The notes beneath the pieces were generated by a model. The model saw only the letters and a list, made by a program, of their open reading frames with translations. It made no database searches and had not been told where the DNA came from. Shown piece by piece: positions 1 to 16,769 of a stretch of 64,000 nucleotides of DNA (its first letter is position 1; each line of letters opens with the position of its first letter). The stretch comes from Megaleporinus macrocephalus (taxonomy: Eukaryota; Chordata; Actinopteri; Characiformes; Anostomidae), in NCBI GenBank assembly GCA_021613375.1, contig CM038727.1, positions 1,196,832 to 1,260,831 of the forward strand. The letters are read 5' to 3'. A program made the translations under genes and the position numbers.

Positions 1-3011
<3,011 letters not shown>

Positions 3012-3099
3012 CTTGACTTTTTATTGAGGCAACGCTTTTATAGACACTTTTTCCAGAGCAGGAGTGAAGGTGTTATAGACTCCTGTGCCTCCTCGTCTC
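3012..3099 (-). other. stag1: stag1 5' UTR part of the start-codon exon
   Basis: Upstream of the ATG at 3011 the minus strand continues to a likely acceptor (TCATCCTGCAG) just before 3099, so the start codon lies in a second, mostly non-coding exon. No promoter-like GC enrichment is seen here, which agrees with the true first exon being far upstream. Confidence 0.55.
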
Positions 3100-6000
3100 C
3101 TGCAGGATGATTTAGACAGAATTGGCAGTGAGAACCTCCATAAGATCACATAACCTGAGGGAGCAAAAAACAAAAACAGAGCAATGGGTTAAGAAGCAGT
3201 TACAGACACAATCTGCTAACGATAAAAAAAAAAACAAAAAAACAAACAAAAAAAAACAAAAAAACACATGACATATTTTAGGAACACTTTAGGAGCACCA
3301 GCTGGCCATTTAATGAACTGCAACCAAGGATGTAACCCGTGCGAAAGAAATCATTAGGAGGTCATGCTCTTTATTTCATTAACCCAGTGGTTGTCGATCC
3401 TGTAGCACTGCTCGGTATGTTTAGGGCTTTCCCTGCTCAAACACACCTGGCTGACCTCTGAAGGGGTTTATTACTTAGCTCATTCGTTGCATCAGGTATT
3501 TTGGAAGAAAGGGCAACTCTAAAATGTGCAGAACAGTGGTAGTGATAGTGGTACTACATCACCGGGACTGAAAAACACTGCACTAATCAATAAATCTAAA
3601 TATAGAGATTTGTAATATTTACATCAACAAATAACTAGCTTGCTTTATGTGGTGCATAACTTTACTATAATTATTATAGACAGTCGAAACAATTAATTTA
3701 TATACATCAACAATCAAAACTGATATTTAAAGGTTTTTAATAATTGAGAGTAAATAATAAAAATAGGACAAACTATTTTTGAAAAGCAGTGAACAAATCT
3801 TATGAAATAGTTTTTCAAATATTTACAATTAGTAATAATATAACAGCCTCTATTTATTATTCCAACCATATCATAATAATGTTATTAGTTCACACTTTAT
3901 TACACAACAATATTAAATGTTAGTTTTACTTTAACAAAGCGGCTGGATGCCAGTCTCCTAACAGTTGAGGGTGCAACAACTGTAATTTTAAAAATTGTGA
4001 CTTGTTTTAGAGAATTATTCTCCAAGTAATAACATGTTTAAAAATGTTCTGGTTCAGGTTACCAAGTTTGCTGAACGATTCTTAACCAAGTTCAGTGCTT
4101 AAAAATGTATGCTGTATTTTAAAATCCTGTTTTTAAAAACTTCAAATCAATCTGTCTTGTACTTCTTGTCCTCAGTAACAGAACACAAATAATTGTGTCT
4201 CTCACATGAATTATTACAATAAAAAGGTCCCACTTTTCTTAATGAGACAGCAGAGACAGTCTGTCTCCTCAAATGCATATTTTTTTCCCCTCAAAACACT
4301 TTTTGTAAAGGAAACTGGCAAACAAAGTCAACACTAAAAGGACTGCACTAACATCTCACAGCCACTAGAGGCAGTGCAAGCCACAAGTTTTTGACCAAAA
4401 GCATTAAAAGGCCCAAAAATCACTAAAACAATCACAACATACAGCAAAACCAGGTTAAAGACTTGTTTACATATTTTTGGGGAAACATTACTTTGCTTGA
4501 TATTGTGATTTGTGGTATTCCCGGTCATTTCTCTTTGATAGAACCTGGGCTGACAGTAGGGGGCAGACTGAGCATGGTCTTTCACTGTTGCTGTGGAAAC
4601 CGATGAACCAAGAGGGTTCTGCACTGACTCAGTGTCTTTTTGTTTAAAGGTGGAATGAGAGTGAATTAACACTGAAACAAAAGTGGCTTTATTTTCATGT
4701 CATCTGAGGCTTTACATGGAGAACATTCATCTTTTACATCATCACAGACTCAGACTCAGATGTACCTCTGCCTGGGGTCAGCATTTAGCTGACACTAGAT
4801 GGCTCTCCACCTCCAGAGGAGCGAGTGGAGGAGAAACGTGTTTCTTTGGGTACTACTGAGAGCGTTTCCCTCTCTAGTGATCAGTCAGCAGTGCTTGTGC
4901 AACACGAACGTATCAGTGTGGGTAGCCACGGTGGGTAAAATCACAGCTTGCAGACAAAAACACACAAAAAATAACAAGCGGCATGGTTGGCAGAGAAAGG
5001 ACCCCACAATATACATATATATACACAGTGAATAGAACTCCTTATGCTCTGCTTTATCCTGCGCTCCCCTCCCCCCACCCCCTCTAGACTGGAATATATG
5101 GCCAACTAGGCAGGCTGGGCTTTTGCAAGCACGGTATGCAGAGTGCGCAGCTGACTGATAATGTGGTACTTGATCAATCGATTACTGTTACAACAAGTTA
5201 CAACAAAAAAGTGATCAAATAAAATATTAAATACGTAAATACCATGTAATTATTCCCATATTTATTCTCGTACTGTATTGATTTGGCATGCACAGTATAG
5301 ATCAACAGCTCAGTTCCAGCTCAGGAGGTGACTACGGCTCGTTTTCCTCCAAAGCTTTCCTCAAACACTTTCCTCCAAAGTGTTCACCTAATGAGGGCTT
5401 TTAGAAACGTTGTCTTTAATAACTTCTGCTGGTACCTGTATCAACACTGATTTTCCGTTTGAGCAGCATTATAATGAGCTCCATGTCTCTTCCATAAAAA
5501 TAGCAGTGCTCCTGTTACCAAGCAAGAGCAAACTCACTCACAATTTAAGCCATACCTCGTTTAATAACTTATTACGCTGACATCCTGAATGTCTGTACCC
5601 ACATGTACCATCTCACACGCGTACTGACAAGATACACAGATACAACATTATGAAGAAAGTTGTGCTGGTACTGGGATCAGCACTGATTTTCAATTTCATC
5701 ATTTATATTTAATTACAACATATATTCTGTATAGTATAATATAAGTATATATAAGTATAAAATATGTAACATAACCAGCACTATTTATTTTTAATATAAT
5801 ACAGATATGTCCATCTTTCCAATAAATCATATAGACAAGTCCAAAATTAAAAACAACAACAACAACAACAACAAAAACAACAAAAAGGAGACACAGGTTC
5901 TGTTCTGATTGCAGTGATATGGTGTTGGGGTGAGGTGGGGGATTTGCGATAGTTTGCTTCCCAATATGGTATAGATACCTCAGCGCCAAGTATAAATATT

Positions 6001-6540
6001 TTATTACATAAGTGTAAAGGGTTTTTATGACTATGTTAGTCAATCTGTCTGCTTAACAATCCCATTTTAATGCAAAATAAATGACAGAAGATTAAGAACT
6101 TTGTCTAATTAGATATTAGAAATGTTAAAGTTTTCCTTTGGGGTCAAAATGTGCTGGTGAATAAATAAATAAATAAATAAATAATTAAAGCGCAATATAG
6201 ATAAACCTCTGCATTAGAGGTGGGAATCACCACAAGCTCTAAGATACAATATTACTGCAATACTGAAGACACAATGATATAATTCTGATTTTGAGACACA
6301 CGAATATTGCAGTAACATGTAGTATGATATACCATTTCATTCAGCTGTAAATTACATCCTCAAAAGAAAATTTTCTTTCTAGGCCATTTTCTGGTTTAAC
6401 ACATTTGCTGACATCTTGAATCCCAAGCCACGGCAACTACAGATGTTTCTACAGGTTTAACTACTGACAAGGTAAACACATAAAATTATGAAAAATGGGA
6501 GGACCTCCCCTTGGACGATCTTAAAACAAATATTTAACTT
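3100..6540 (-). other. stag1: stag1 5' intron, left part
   Basis: AT-rich intron with no convincing exon. It contains A-rich tracts (3220-3265), a degenerate hairpin-type repeat at about 3396-3570 (CTGTAGCACTG.. and CTCAAACACACCTGGCTGACC, resembling the element at 6.55 kb), a CAA-rich run at 5850-5885 and an AAAT run at about 6160-6184. Short open frames here have no family signature. Confidence 0.6.
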
Positions 6541-6544
6541 TTAC

Positions 6545-6695
6545 CACAAGGTTGCGTAATCCTGGCCCTGGAGATCTACTAGACAGAAGTTTCTGAAGGT
6601 ATTATTTACCTGGATCAGGTGTGTTATATTAGGGTTGGAGCCACACTCTTCATGGTGGCAGGTCTCCAGGACCAAGAATTGGAACCACATAGGTT
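6545..6695. mobile_element. MITE-like hairpin element
   Basis: A short element with imperfect inverted ends: CCTGGCCCTGGAGATCTAC on the left pairs with GTCTCCAGGACCAAG on the right, and the interior carries ACCTGGATCAGGTGTGTTAT. This layout is typical of non-autonomous DNA transposons common in fish. A degenerate relative appears at about 3.40-3.57 kb. There is no coding capacity. Confidence 0.6.
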
Positions 6696-7194
6696 TCAAA
6701 ACCATTTAGCTTGTTAGTTCCTCAACCTTATATATGCACTGCTATGGAGCTCTACACACGCTTTCTTACATATATTATCAGTGCAGACAGTAAGAGTTGA
6801 TGGATCCAGCTTCAGGGTAGGGACACATCGTGGGATTGACCTGGCTAATCAGTAAAATGACTCATCCCATGACAGAGGTGCCAAGACAGAGTTTTGTCAA
6901 GAACATCAAAGTGGACTTCTTTCTCTTTCTTCAGTTGAGAAGTGCAAGAGGCACACCAGAACTATAAAGCACTAAAAATACGGTCTTTAATAGAAACGTT
7001 TTAGAGCATCTTTGACTGCTGGCTGAGACTGCTTTCACACTATGTGCCTTCACGTAGTTTGTGAGACATCCAATTATTCGAAAGCCTGACATTTTATTTT
7101 TAAAAATGAACACATGGCTCCTGGAGCTAAGCAGAATCAGACATAACTGCTCCATTCTGCTGCCGAGGTCAGAGTGAAAATAAGCACTTTGGCG

Positions 7195-7243
<49 letters not shown>
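7195..7243. repeat. (CA)n microsatellite
   Basis: A pure run of about 24 CA dinucleotides in the stag1 5' intron. Confidence 0.97.
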
Positions 7244-7245
<2 letters not shown>

Positions 7246-8373
7246 CAGTGTGTGAGAATATGCAAGGGAAAAGGTGGCAAGGGGGAAAAATACAAAGATT
7301 CCAGCCACTTCCAGTTTCATTTCATCCTGTGAGGTAATTTTCCTCCAGTGGCTTTCTGTTAGCATTTAATACTCAATGAGCTCGACTGTGTTCAAACAGT
7401 GACATCACAACAGTATCAGTCCTCTCTTTTCACAGACAGCACGCTGAGCACGCCTCATTTTAAAAACACTATTTCATTTTAGTGAAGCACAAAACTACAA
7501 CGCACGGACAGATGAGGGTACCGCCGTTAGCAGGGGTGGGCAACAGCATTTAAATATATCATGATATGTGAGATTTGGACGGGTGTCCCCCCTATTTCTT
7601 TGAGCTGGGATAGGCAAAATGCTTCAGTGGAAAGGAAGAACAATTTGGGCAAATATCTAAATGTGACTGCAGCTGACATTGTGATTATTTTCTTTAAATT
7701 AAAGTTCAGACGAGAATATCCACCTTTTCTGGCTTGAGGCTCAAACCCTGAACACAGTGTACCAGACCGTGAACAAGTTGTGGTGTCGCAATACATTGAG
7801 GTTTGGTTGCCTGGAGGTTTGGGCCAACTCATCTACAGGTAGGTCATAGGCAGCTTTGTGTCATGAGTTTTCCCAATTAAACTGTTACACAAAGATGTTG
7901 ATCATAAAGATTATTATTTACTCTTGAATTGTGACTTCTACAGAGAAGTGATTAATCTTACAGCTCTCATCAGTGGTGCCATATTTAGAAAATACCGTCA
8001 AACTCAAAAACCGTGATTTAATTCATAAACTATCCTGCACTAAAACCCGGGGCGAGTCATTGTACTCTTTATAAAACATGTAGTTGGTTGGTTAGTTGAT
8101 GATAAAAAAAATGTAAAAACCCCACAAATATCCAAAAAGCATATTGTAGCAATCGCAACAACAAAAAACTTCTGCTGTCAGAAAAAAAAATGAAATATTT
8201 TTCAGTTTAATCTGAAAATACCTGTAGTTCTTTACATTGTGTGAACAATTCAAGATGATGGGACTAAAAGAAAATAGTCCACTGACTGACATCTGAAGTA
8301 TGTGTTTGCCTATCTCCTGTAAATTATTTTGAAAGCACAAGGTTTTACTCCAACAGCAGTAATATGGTCATAA

Positions 8374-8375
<2 letters not shown>

Positions 8376-8414
<39 letters not shown>
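8376..8414. repeat. 39-nt homopolymer C run
   Basis: An uninterrupted run of 39 C, read as G in the stag1 transcript. Runs this long are rare, and its length may partly reflect sequencing or assembly error. Confidence 0.95.
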
Positions 8415-11400
8415 TAGTTGGTTGATTGTTTTCTGTACAAGCACAATAAACATGTGACAAGATTGCTGCCCATTATTTTCTCAAAACTGAAGCGCTGTAT
8501 AGGAACGCAACTAAGAAAGTAATATTGGAAATGGGACTAGGGTTTCAAATGAGAAGCACTGCGGTTAATTTTCAAGCATGCTGAAGCAATGATCACTGCA
8601 CAGAATTCAATTTGCTGAAGATTTCTCATGCAGGGAATTAACCACAGTTCAGCTGTTCAGAGAGCTTTGTTCATTGGGCAACACGTAGCCAAATAAATAA
8701 AGCCACAGGCTTACTGGTTAGTGCTTGCTACATCTGTACTACCCCTGCAATCTATTACTTACCTTGGATGAGGCAAGTTCTTGGCCTGTCTATTTGCAAC
8801 AAATGAGGTTTGAACAGATACACGCGGGCAATCAAAATCACATGAGCACAGAAAAAGATGAGACAGAGTCCGCGAAAGAAGCCAAAAATGATGTCACCCA
8901 GCCAGTCATTACAGCCCTTTCAATATTTACACTTCAAGATAAGTGCGGCTTTTGAATGAGGCGCAGGTTACCAGCGATTAATTCCAGGCACCACAATTTA
9001 AAATTGTCTATTTCTGACCACACGAAGCAGCGAGGCAGAGCTGCAAAGACAAATACAGAACAAGCTGTATACGGTTCAAAAGTTCAATATTCTGAAAGGC
9101 ACAGTTAATTAGAGCAAATGGGTATCCCTTTCACTTCATGCTACTCGTCTCCTGGTATTTCCCCCCCACAACCAAGCACACTCACATCAGGCGCATTCAA
9201 ACCTCTCTAATGATCAGTGCAACACTTAAATTTGCTTGATAACTGCCCTGAGACAGACAAAGAGACAGCAGTTTGCTGCCAAGCTCAATGCATTATAGAT
9301 CAAAATCAGTCTGTGAGCATCAGTGCAATCAGGAGCCTGCATGCCAGTGAGTTCCAACCACGAGGACCAAAAGATATCAGCATGGAGCAAACTACAAAAC
9401 TGACGTGAGGTCAAATCACACACAATTTTTAAAACATCCTTAATGAAGCTGGAATAAAAACTTGGCTGGATTAAATAAAAAAAACCAACAACTGCCCAAC
9501 AGAGACAGCAGAAAATGTTTTCTGTTTTTCCTTCAACCCAGGAAACAAAATCCATACATGATTCCTTAAACGTATCAATTTAATAGCCTAGCTAGTGGCG
9601 TGCCACAGAAAGATTCACTTCCATGGTTTGCTGGGAACTCACTTGGAAAGGCTACTGGAATTGTAAAATGTTGCGAAGGACAGTTAATGTAAATCCAAAG
9701 CTAAATGCACCTCAAAAGACCTTTACAACACCACTAAACATCTATTTCATAACAATGTATGTAATGTAGTGACTGCATTAGTGTAACAGTATGTTTTTAG
9801 ATAATTACAACAGGAGGGAAAATATAGATTTTTATATCGCAATAACATTTTTATAAAAGCTCAAACTGTGTCACGATAAAACAACATGCATGTAAAACAG
9901 TAAACAACTAAATAAAAACAATTAAAAGAAGTGTTTGCTTAATAAAAACAGCAATAGCAGAAATATTAACTAAACATTAACATATAAAGAAAACCAAATA
10001 ACAAAACCAAATAGAACCAACATAGACTCAGAATTTAAATAAGATCTGAAATGAAGACAGAAAGTGGAGAAACCAAACAAAATGCTAAAGTAAACTTAAA
10101 AAAGCTTTTGGCATAATTAAAATGTAGGGTTCTCATTTCCTATTAATGTCAAGGCAACAACTGAAGTAATATAAATGCACTTTTTAATTCTTCTTAAGTC
10201 TAAGGTACTAAAACTGTAACCTACTGTTATATTTGTTATATCAAATTGTCATCTGATAAAGTCCGAACAAATCTAAATAGAACTGTTTTTGTGTACTTTA
10301 TTAAGTTGTTCTTGCTTAGTAGCTCACTATACTTGTTGTCTTAAAAGGTTCAAACAGCCACAAAGACCACAGATCAGCTATTATTTTCTTGGTAAAAAGA
10401 GTCAGCCAATGTTTTTTTTAGAACAGAGAACCCAAGCATCACGGTTAAGCATCTTTTAATAGCAAGATGACACAAACGTTCACTTATCTACCTGCAGCAT
10501 TCATGTATACTAATATAACTGGGTGCATATTGTAAGTATACATTCCCTCATGTCTTCTTTTGCCAACTATTCAGACTCACTGCCACTGTAGTAGAAAAAT
10601 ATATCACAGTAGATCGACAGCTGCGAGAGAAATACTGTATTGTTCATACAAATTAACAGTCAAAATAAACATGGTTTAAGAATATTGTAGTATATAATGA
10701 ATACAGGTTAATAAAAACTAGGAAGTCAAATATCATATTACGTACTGAAAGAAGAAGAACATGACAACACAATTTATAACACAATAAAATACGTTTTTCA
10801 TCACGAGTACATAAACACTGACCAACTAAATGTTTCACTATAAAGAAAGAAAAATAGCCAGGTTAATTGCAATAGTGTATGTACAAATATTGAACACAAA
10901 GAATTGTTTTCACAGTGTTAAATAGCATTTATAAAATTGTGGTACTGCTGTTTTTATTTCTGACCATATAACTGAAAATATAAAAATTATGACAGTGTAT
11001 CATGAAAATTTGCTGCAGTATTGCAACATCACATTTACACCATACTGCCCACCTCGGACTTCAGACACCAATTGTAATTCTATTTAAGATTAAAACATCT
11101 GTACTACATCCAACATGCCATGTGACTCCAATAGACAAAAAAAATTAAAAATTATATTCAGCGCTTTCCAGCATATAGCAAATAAAGTCCTCTCATCATG
11201 AGCTTACTACCAAGTTATCAAGTAAGCCGAGAGCAGAGCTTTGCAAGCGCGGTTACATAGGCTGTCTTAAGCCAAAGCATTAAAAAACATCAGCTTAGCT
11301 GCTCAACATGGAACAAAAGAAAGGCAGATATGTTAGATACTAGAAGAAAAGCAATACAGCTGCAAAATATATCACAACTCAATCATTATCACAATGCTGG

Positions 11401-11600
11401 CCTGCAATATGATACAGCAAACAGCTGCAATACAATGCACTCCGTTTGAGAAAGACATACATATGTCTGGAAGACGACTCTATAGGCTTTTCAAAGCCAC
11501 GAGAGGTGAAACGCAAGCCTATTACTCGGAGCATCTATAATCCTCAGGCTGTGATATACAGCAGGTTAAACGAGTGCAACATGTTTAAAACATCAACGGC
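8415..11600 (-). other. stag1: stag1 5' intron, middle part
   Basis: AT-rich intron. I see no exon with a recognisable peptide, no RNA gene and no clear transposon. Open frames at 8.7, 9.2 and 10.7 kb lack splice context and family similarity. Confidence 0.55.
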
Positions 11601-11639
11601 GGAATGTGTTTCATTTAAAATATTCAGTCACCACAGAGG

Positions 11640-11770
11640 CGGAGCGTACAGTGCTCTCTATTCATGGGGCCGTCAACCCGCGTCCATTGATCCCGAGCGG
11701 CACGGCCAATGAAAATCGAGACAGGGAGCATCTGACCAACGGTGAAGGTGTTGCCATGGCAACACCAGCC
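11640..11770. promoter_or_regulatory. Candidate regulatory element with RFX X-box and CCAAT
   Basis: A GC-richer island in an AT-rich intron. It contains a perfect 20-bp palindrome at 11,747-11,766 (GGTGTTGCCATGGCAACACC) whose core GTTGCC-AT-GGCAAC fits the RFX-family X-box. A CCAAT motif (GGCCAATG) lies about 40 bp to its left. The palindrome is seen directly; that it binds RFX factors or acts as an enhancer is inference. Confidence 0.5.
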
Positions 11771-12884
11771 TTGTGGAATACATGTCATGCATCTGAATAG
11801 CTTACCAGAAAGAAAAAAAGCTACACATGTGAACAGGTCAATACTATGATAAATGGATAAATATATATTATAAAGATGTATATACGACTACGTAACAAGC
11901 ACAGAAAGATAACACAGGAAGGCCAGTGCGCTAATGGAAATGGTCAGCAGACAAAACTGCAGCCTCCTGTGGGAGCAGACTCTATAAAGGGCCATTTGCC
12001 ACTACTGTCTTGTCAGGAGTAACCAAGTGATGAAGCTTCTGCTCCTTTGCTTGTGTCCCATTGAATTTTACAGCAGACTTACTGCCGAGCTAAAGAAAGA
12101 AACAGTCGCCACGAAGCACAGAAGCAAACGTGTCTGCGATGAACGACAAAAGTAGGTGCGCCGCGTCTAGCCTCACATTGTGCTCTAATTAAAGTATTTA
12201 CTCTTCACTGTGCTCCCAGAGGGCCAGAGCCAAGGACAGAGATGCAGCTGCATTTGAAATTGGATTTCAGCCTTCAGGATGCAAGAAAGAGGGTAAAATT
12301 CTTACTGAACAACTGAACTGGAACACAATGGAAGCAAACAACACAAACGTGTCACATGCTTTGCTCAATTTAAGAACAAAACCTAATGCGGTGCATATGT
12401 TTATACCCCCATTCTTGTTACCGGTGTTAGAAAACCTACATACCTACAGGTAACTGTTGTGTGTGCACTGTAGCCTGACAAACCTCTGCAGGAGAAGGTT
12501 TAAAGAGCCTGAGCACTGAAACAAAAGCGAAAGCATTCAATTCATAAAAAGCAACCAACACAAAGTATGAAAATCTGATCTGCAGATATGCAGACACAAA
12601 AAAATGAAAGCAAAATTGCAGAAAGCTTAAACAGCCAGCATTTATAAAAGCACTAGGATAAGCAAAAATGCAGACGTAACATTATCTGCCTACCCAACCA
12701 GACAACTCAACCCCAGGCTGCTAGTAATAATATTCCAGCTCGCTTATCTGTTAGTTATGCAGAGTATTAGCACTAATGCACACTGATGCTTGTTACCAGC
12801 ATCTACCTTACATTTCTGGACTCAATATTCTATCCCCAGTCTCAATTGTCAAGAGATTATAAAGTAGAACTCTGCTAAATAACC

Positions 12885-13010
12885 CAAAGGGCTGCTTTCC
12901 CAGACACGGATTAGATCTAATCTTAGACTAAATCACTGTGCCAATAGAAATCGGAAACGTCCAAGTCTAGGTTTAGGCTTAATCTAGGTCTGGGATGCTG
13001 TCCCAAAGAA
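12885..13010. mobile_element. Dispersed hairpin repeat (GATTAG..CTAATC type)
   Basis: Inverted halves: CAGACACGGATTAGATCTAATC on the left and GGCTTAATCTAGGTCTGGGATG on the right. It resembles a short dispersed repeat I recognise from fish genomes, with no coding capacity. Confidence 0.5.
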
Positions 13011-15600
13011 AAGCCAATAGGAGAGTACGTAGCGGACCTTGCAATCAGACTGTCTTGATTACGATCAAGTGATGCAGCTAAGAAAATCCAGCTTTGCAGA
13101 GAATCCCTGTGGACTCCATTCACGAGCACACTGGAATCATTTCACCTGTTCCTACAAGAGAGGAGAGAGGGCTTGTGTATCACACAAAAAGGGGCTATTA
13201 TTTCTTTCTAATGAACCCTGTCAATCAGAAATACAAGAGTGGAGGCTCAACCTCACTGGACTGCATTTAACCAAAATATGGAACATATGGATTCTGCAAA
13301 CAAGACATGTTCAATAAATCCATGGTCAAAAAAACAAAAACAAAAAAGAAATCTGTTTAACTAATCAGCAACCATGTTCAAAGAGAGACAGCATTGTAGG
13401 TTTATTATTAATCTCATCCTTGAGAAAACAAACATAATTCATAAACTTGGCATTACCTCAGAAAGGTAGGTACGCATTTCCACATGGTTTCAGGATAACA
13501 TCTCTACAAAATCTCTTCTCAACAAACTAACACACCCATTTTAAGTGAGCAGAGAGACGCTCTCAACCGCAGCACAAAAAGATAACAGGGCAAAATATGC
13601 TCTTATTAGTGAGAGTTTATTTATACATACTGGTTCACACAATAAACCTGAGCCATTATGGCAATTCACAAGAGCCATAAATAAACTGTGAATCCTGCAG
13701 GGCAAGTACACATTTTATTTCGGGAATTTTTAGTTCCTACTTCCGTTTGTTCTCATTTAGGCAAAAGGTAAACATTACACACAGACAAGCTTTGGATAGG
13801 AGAAAACATCTGATAACTATCATGCCAGCAGAACTTCTGAGTGAGAGGAGTTGGTGTGCAACACTATACCGATGAGCAAGAAGTGTTCCGCAAGGTACTA
13901 AAAACAGGTTTCAACAGCAGATTTCTATTTCTATGCTATACAGAAACAATAAAAAAACCCAAAGGTCTTAGAAAAGAAGCATTATTAAGACAGTGATGCT
14001 TTGAGTTGCCATGGATCTGTCTAGATATGCAAAGACATACACACGTACATACTCTGTTCTGCAGGAGAGCCAACAAATCCAAGCTAGTATTCTTTTCAGT
14101 GTTAGACAAGAACACAACATAAAAGCCCCAACACTAAGCGCGCCAACACATATTTAATGTGTGCACAGCCCCAACACGCTGTCCCATCCTTCCAACACTG
14201 AAACCAAAGAGTGAGAGCTGTGTCCCCCTCATAACAATAGTATCTATTACAAACGTCACCAAAACACACAACAGGTTCTCCGTTGTGAACAAGAACCAGT
14301 TAACAGCACTCAAATGAACCAACTGCCAGTGCTAGAGAACCCCTGGACCATTGTTCAGACAGGCTGTGAAGAGCAGCTCTCACATAAAACATGCACATGT
14401 CCAGCTCTGCTCCTCAACACAACTTCCCATAGGATCGCTTTTAAGGTGGAATTGTGCCAATTCCAAAAAAACGTGCAAAATGAAATGGTTAAGATGTAAA
14501 CACAGTCGTTTAGAGTGGTCTGGTGTGAAATGCAATGCAAAGTTCTAAAAAAAAACTTGCCGAATCTAAACTGTTCACAGTGGAGGTGAATGGAACCAGA
14601 CATCCATCTCAGAAAGCTCCCTCACAGAAAGTGATTACATGGATAAAACACATGGTGTCCGATTCATCATCTTTTGACAGATTTGTGAGAAAGCTTTTGG
14701 TCTGAAACATAGTTTAACCTATTTATGGCAGAGGGACACAAGAAGGCTGTCTTAAGGCGAAACTGTTCACAGTGGTGGTGATGTGAACCAGATGTCTAAA
14801 GCATTTAATGTCTATGCTCAGACGCAAAGCAAATTTGTTCTGTAAATCAGATCTTTTGAAATGACTGTCTGCACTGCAACTATCTGCAAGTGACCAGATT
14901 GGATTTGTGCATCCAGAGATCAGCATGAGCCGCTGTAGTAACGCCGCAGGCATCAATAGCTATGAAGCAACTTCCGGCACTGTGGAGTTGACACGGTTAT
15001 CATTTGTCACATTGCGAGTGATGCGAAGGACAATCCGAAATCTGACTCAAGCTACCAGACTGAGATGCATCTGTAAAAATCAGAATGGAATCATGTTACA
15101 GACCACCTAAATGGCGCTACAGATCTGATCTGCAGAAAGAAAAAAAAATCCTATTTCATGGGGGGGGGTGAGAGGGATACAACCTGGATACGCTTAAAGT
15201 GGATTAGACAGGCAGCCTGAACAAGGTCTTATTAGCAAGTGACCAGACGTGTGCGTGTCTAGACATCACCAACTTGTCTGTATGGGCTGCTGTGGCAACA
15301 GACGTCAGTAGCTGACGTTATTAATCTGATCTGAGAATCAGATTAGAATTGCATATCAAACCTAAAGATGTCTCCTGAATGTTTTTTTTTGTTGACCAGA
15401 CTATCAAATCAATCTGCAAGTATTCTGAATAAGCCAAAATCTGATTTCAGATATCAGTATCCAAACTAAGACCCAGGAGAAGAGCAAGCCACCTCCAAAT
15501 GGATTCCAGGTTCCGATAGGAATGTTTGTGGCGTTGCTAACAAATCAACATGCATGTATGCTGAATCAGGCAAAACATCTGATTTCAGTGTCTTATAAGT
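13011..15600 (-). other. stag1: stag1 5' intron, right part
   Basis: No exon seen. Two diverged copies of the CACAGTGGTGG..GAACCAG repeat lie at about 14,575-14,640 and 14,760-14,810. Open frames around 14.3-15.1 kb overlap these and are not supported. Confidence 0.5.
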
Positions 15601-15605
15601 GGGAC

Positions 15606-15608
<3 letters not shown>

Positions 15609-15674
<66 letters not shown>
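15609..15674. repeat. (TA)n microsatellite
   Basis: A pure AT dinucleotide run of about 33 units. Confidence 0.97.
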
Positions 15675-15679
<5 letters not shown>

Positions 15680-16130
15680 CACACAAATCCGACTTTAAAT
15701 TATAGCAAGCCACCTCCAAACGATTAGCAATCGGATCTGACCACCATAAACCAATGTGGATTCGACCCAAACATATCAAAAATCAAATCTGGACTGGAAC
15801 AGAAAGTTAGGAGGTAGAAAAACTGGGATAAAGCCTTCAGTCGTTCCGAAGAACGTCATAAACAATATACAGTGTAAACAATATACACTTCAAGTTTCCA
15901 CCACCACTGCATGTAAAGAAAGGTCGACCCACTTCACACTGAACCACTCCGAGTACCTTTGCTTACACCTCAGTGACCATAACAAATTTAGGAAGGCAAA
16001 AAAGCCGGTGGACTCCCCCTTTTTTAAACCCTGTACTGCCAATGACGCAGGAAAGTTGACAAACGCGCTGAAAGTTTCACCAAACCGCGGACAGCTGTGT
16101 GAACACAAAAGCTGAACTCCCTCCTCCTTC

Positions 16131-16230
16131 CTCCGAGAGAGAAAGAGAGAGAGAGAAGTAGTGAAAGAGAGAGAAAGAGAGAGAGAGAAGTAGAGAGAGA
16201 GAGAGACAAGGAGAAAGAGAGAGAAGTAGT

Positions 16231-16273
<43 letters not shown>

Positions 16274-16313
16274 AGTGAAAGAGAGAGAGAGAAGGAGAAA
16301 GAGAGAAGTAGTG

Positions 16314-16352
<39 letters not shown>
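16131..16352. repeat. GA-rich compound microsatellite
   Basis: GAGA tracts interrupted several times by AAGTAGTGAAA, giving a tandem higher-level pattern (GA run + AAGTAGTGAAAGAGAG). The long Ser/Leu/Phe-rich frame on the minus strand is a by-product of this repeat. Confidence 0.93.
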
Positions 16353-16353
<1 letters not shown>

Positions 16354-16769
16354 GGAGGGGAAAAAAGTCCACCAAGTGTTTACCCGCTAAAATTTGGCGC
16401 CAGCGACGTTCGCTCAGGCCAAAAAGCAGCAAAGAACAATGGTGCCAAGTTAGCTGATGTGACCCCAACGCGGGCGAAGAGGAGACACCTCCAGCCAGAA
16501 GCTCTCCGAAAAAGTTTGGAACTGGAGAAACCGTGAGGAGATGCTACCTAGCTTAGCCACAGCGGCTCAGTCCCAAACACAAAGTTAGAGCGAAGAGGTC
16601 AACAAAGCTCAGGTCAGCGAACACAGGGTGAGCAACACGGCTGAGCCCGAGTGGACAAACGTATATAAATACATGAGCAAATAAACAAACAAATAAATAA
16701 ATAAGCAAACAGAAATGTGGTGTTTAAGGGAGTACAGCGAGAGAATCTGTAAGCGATAGCCAGGCTGGT

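Noticed and set aside
15890..16468. 192-codon Ser/Leu/Phe-rich minus-strand frame
   Set aside because: Translation of the GA/CT compound microsatellite.
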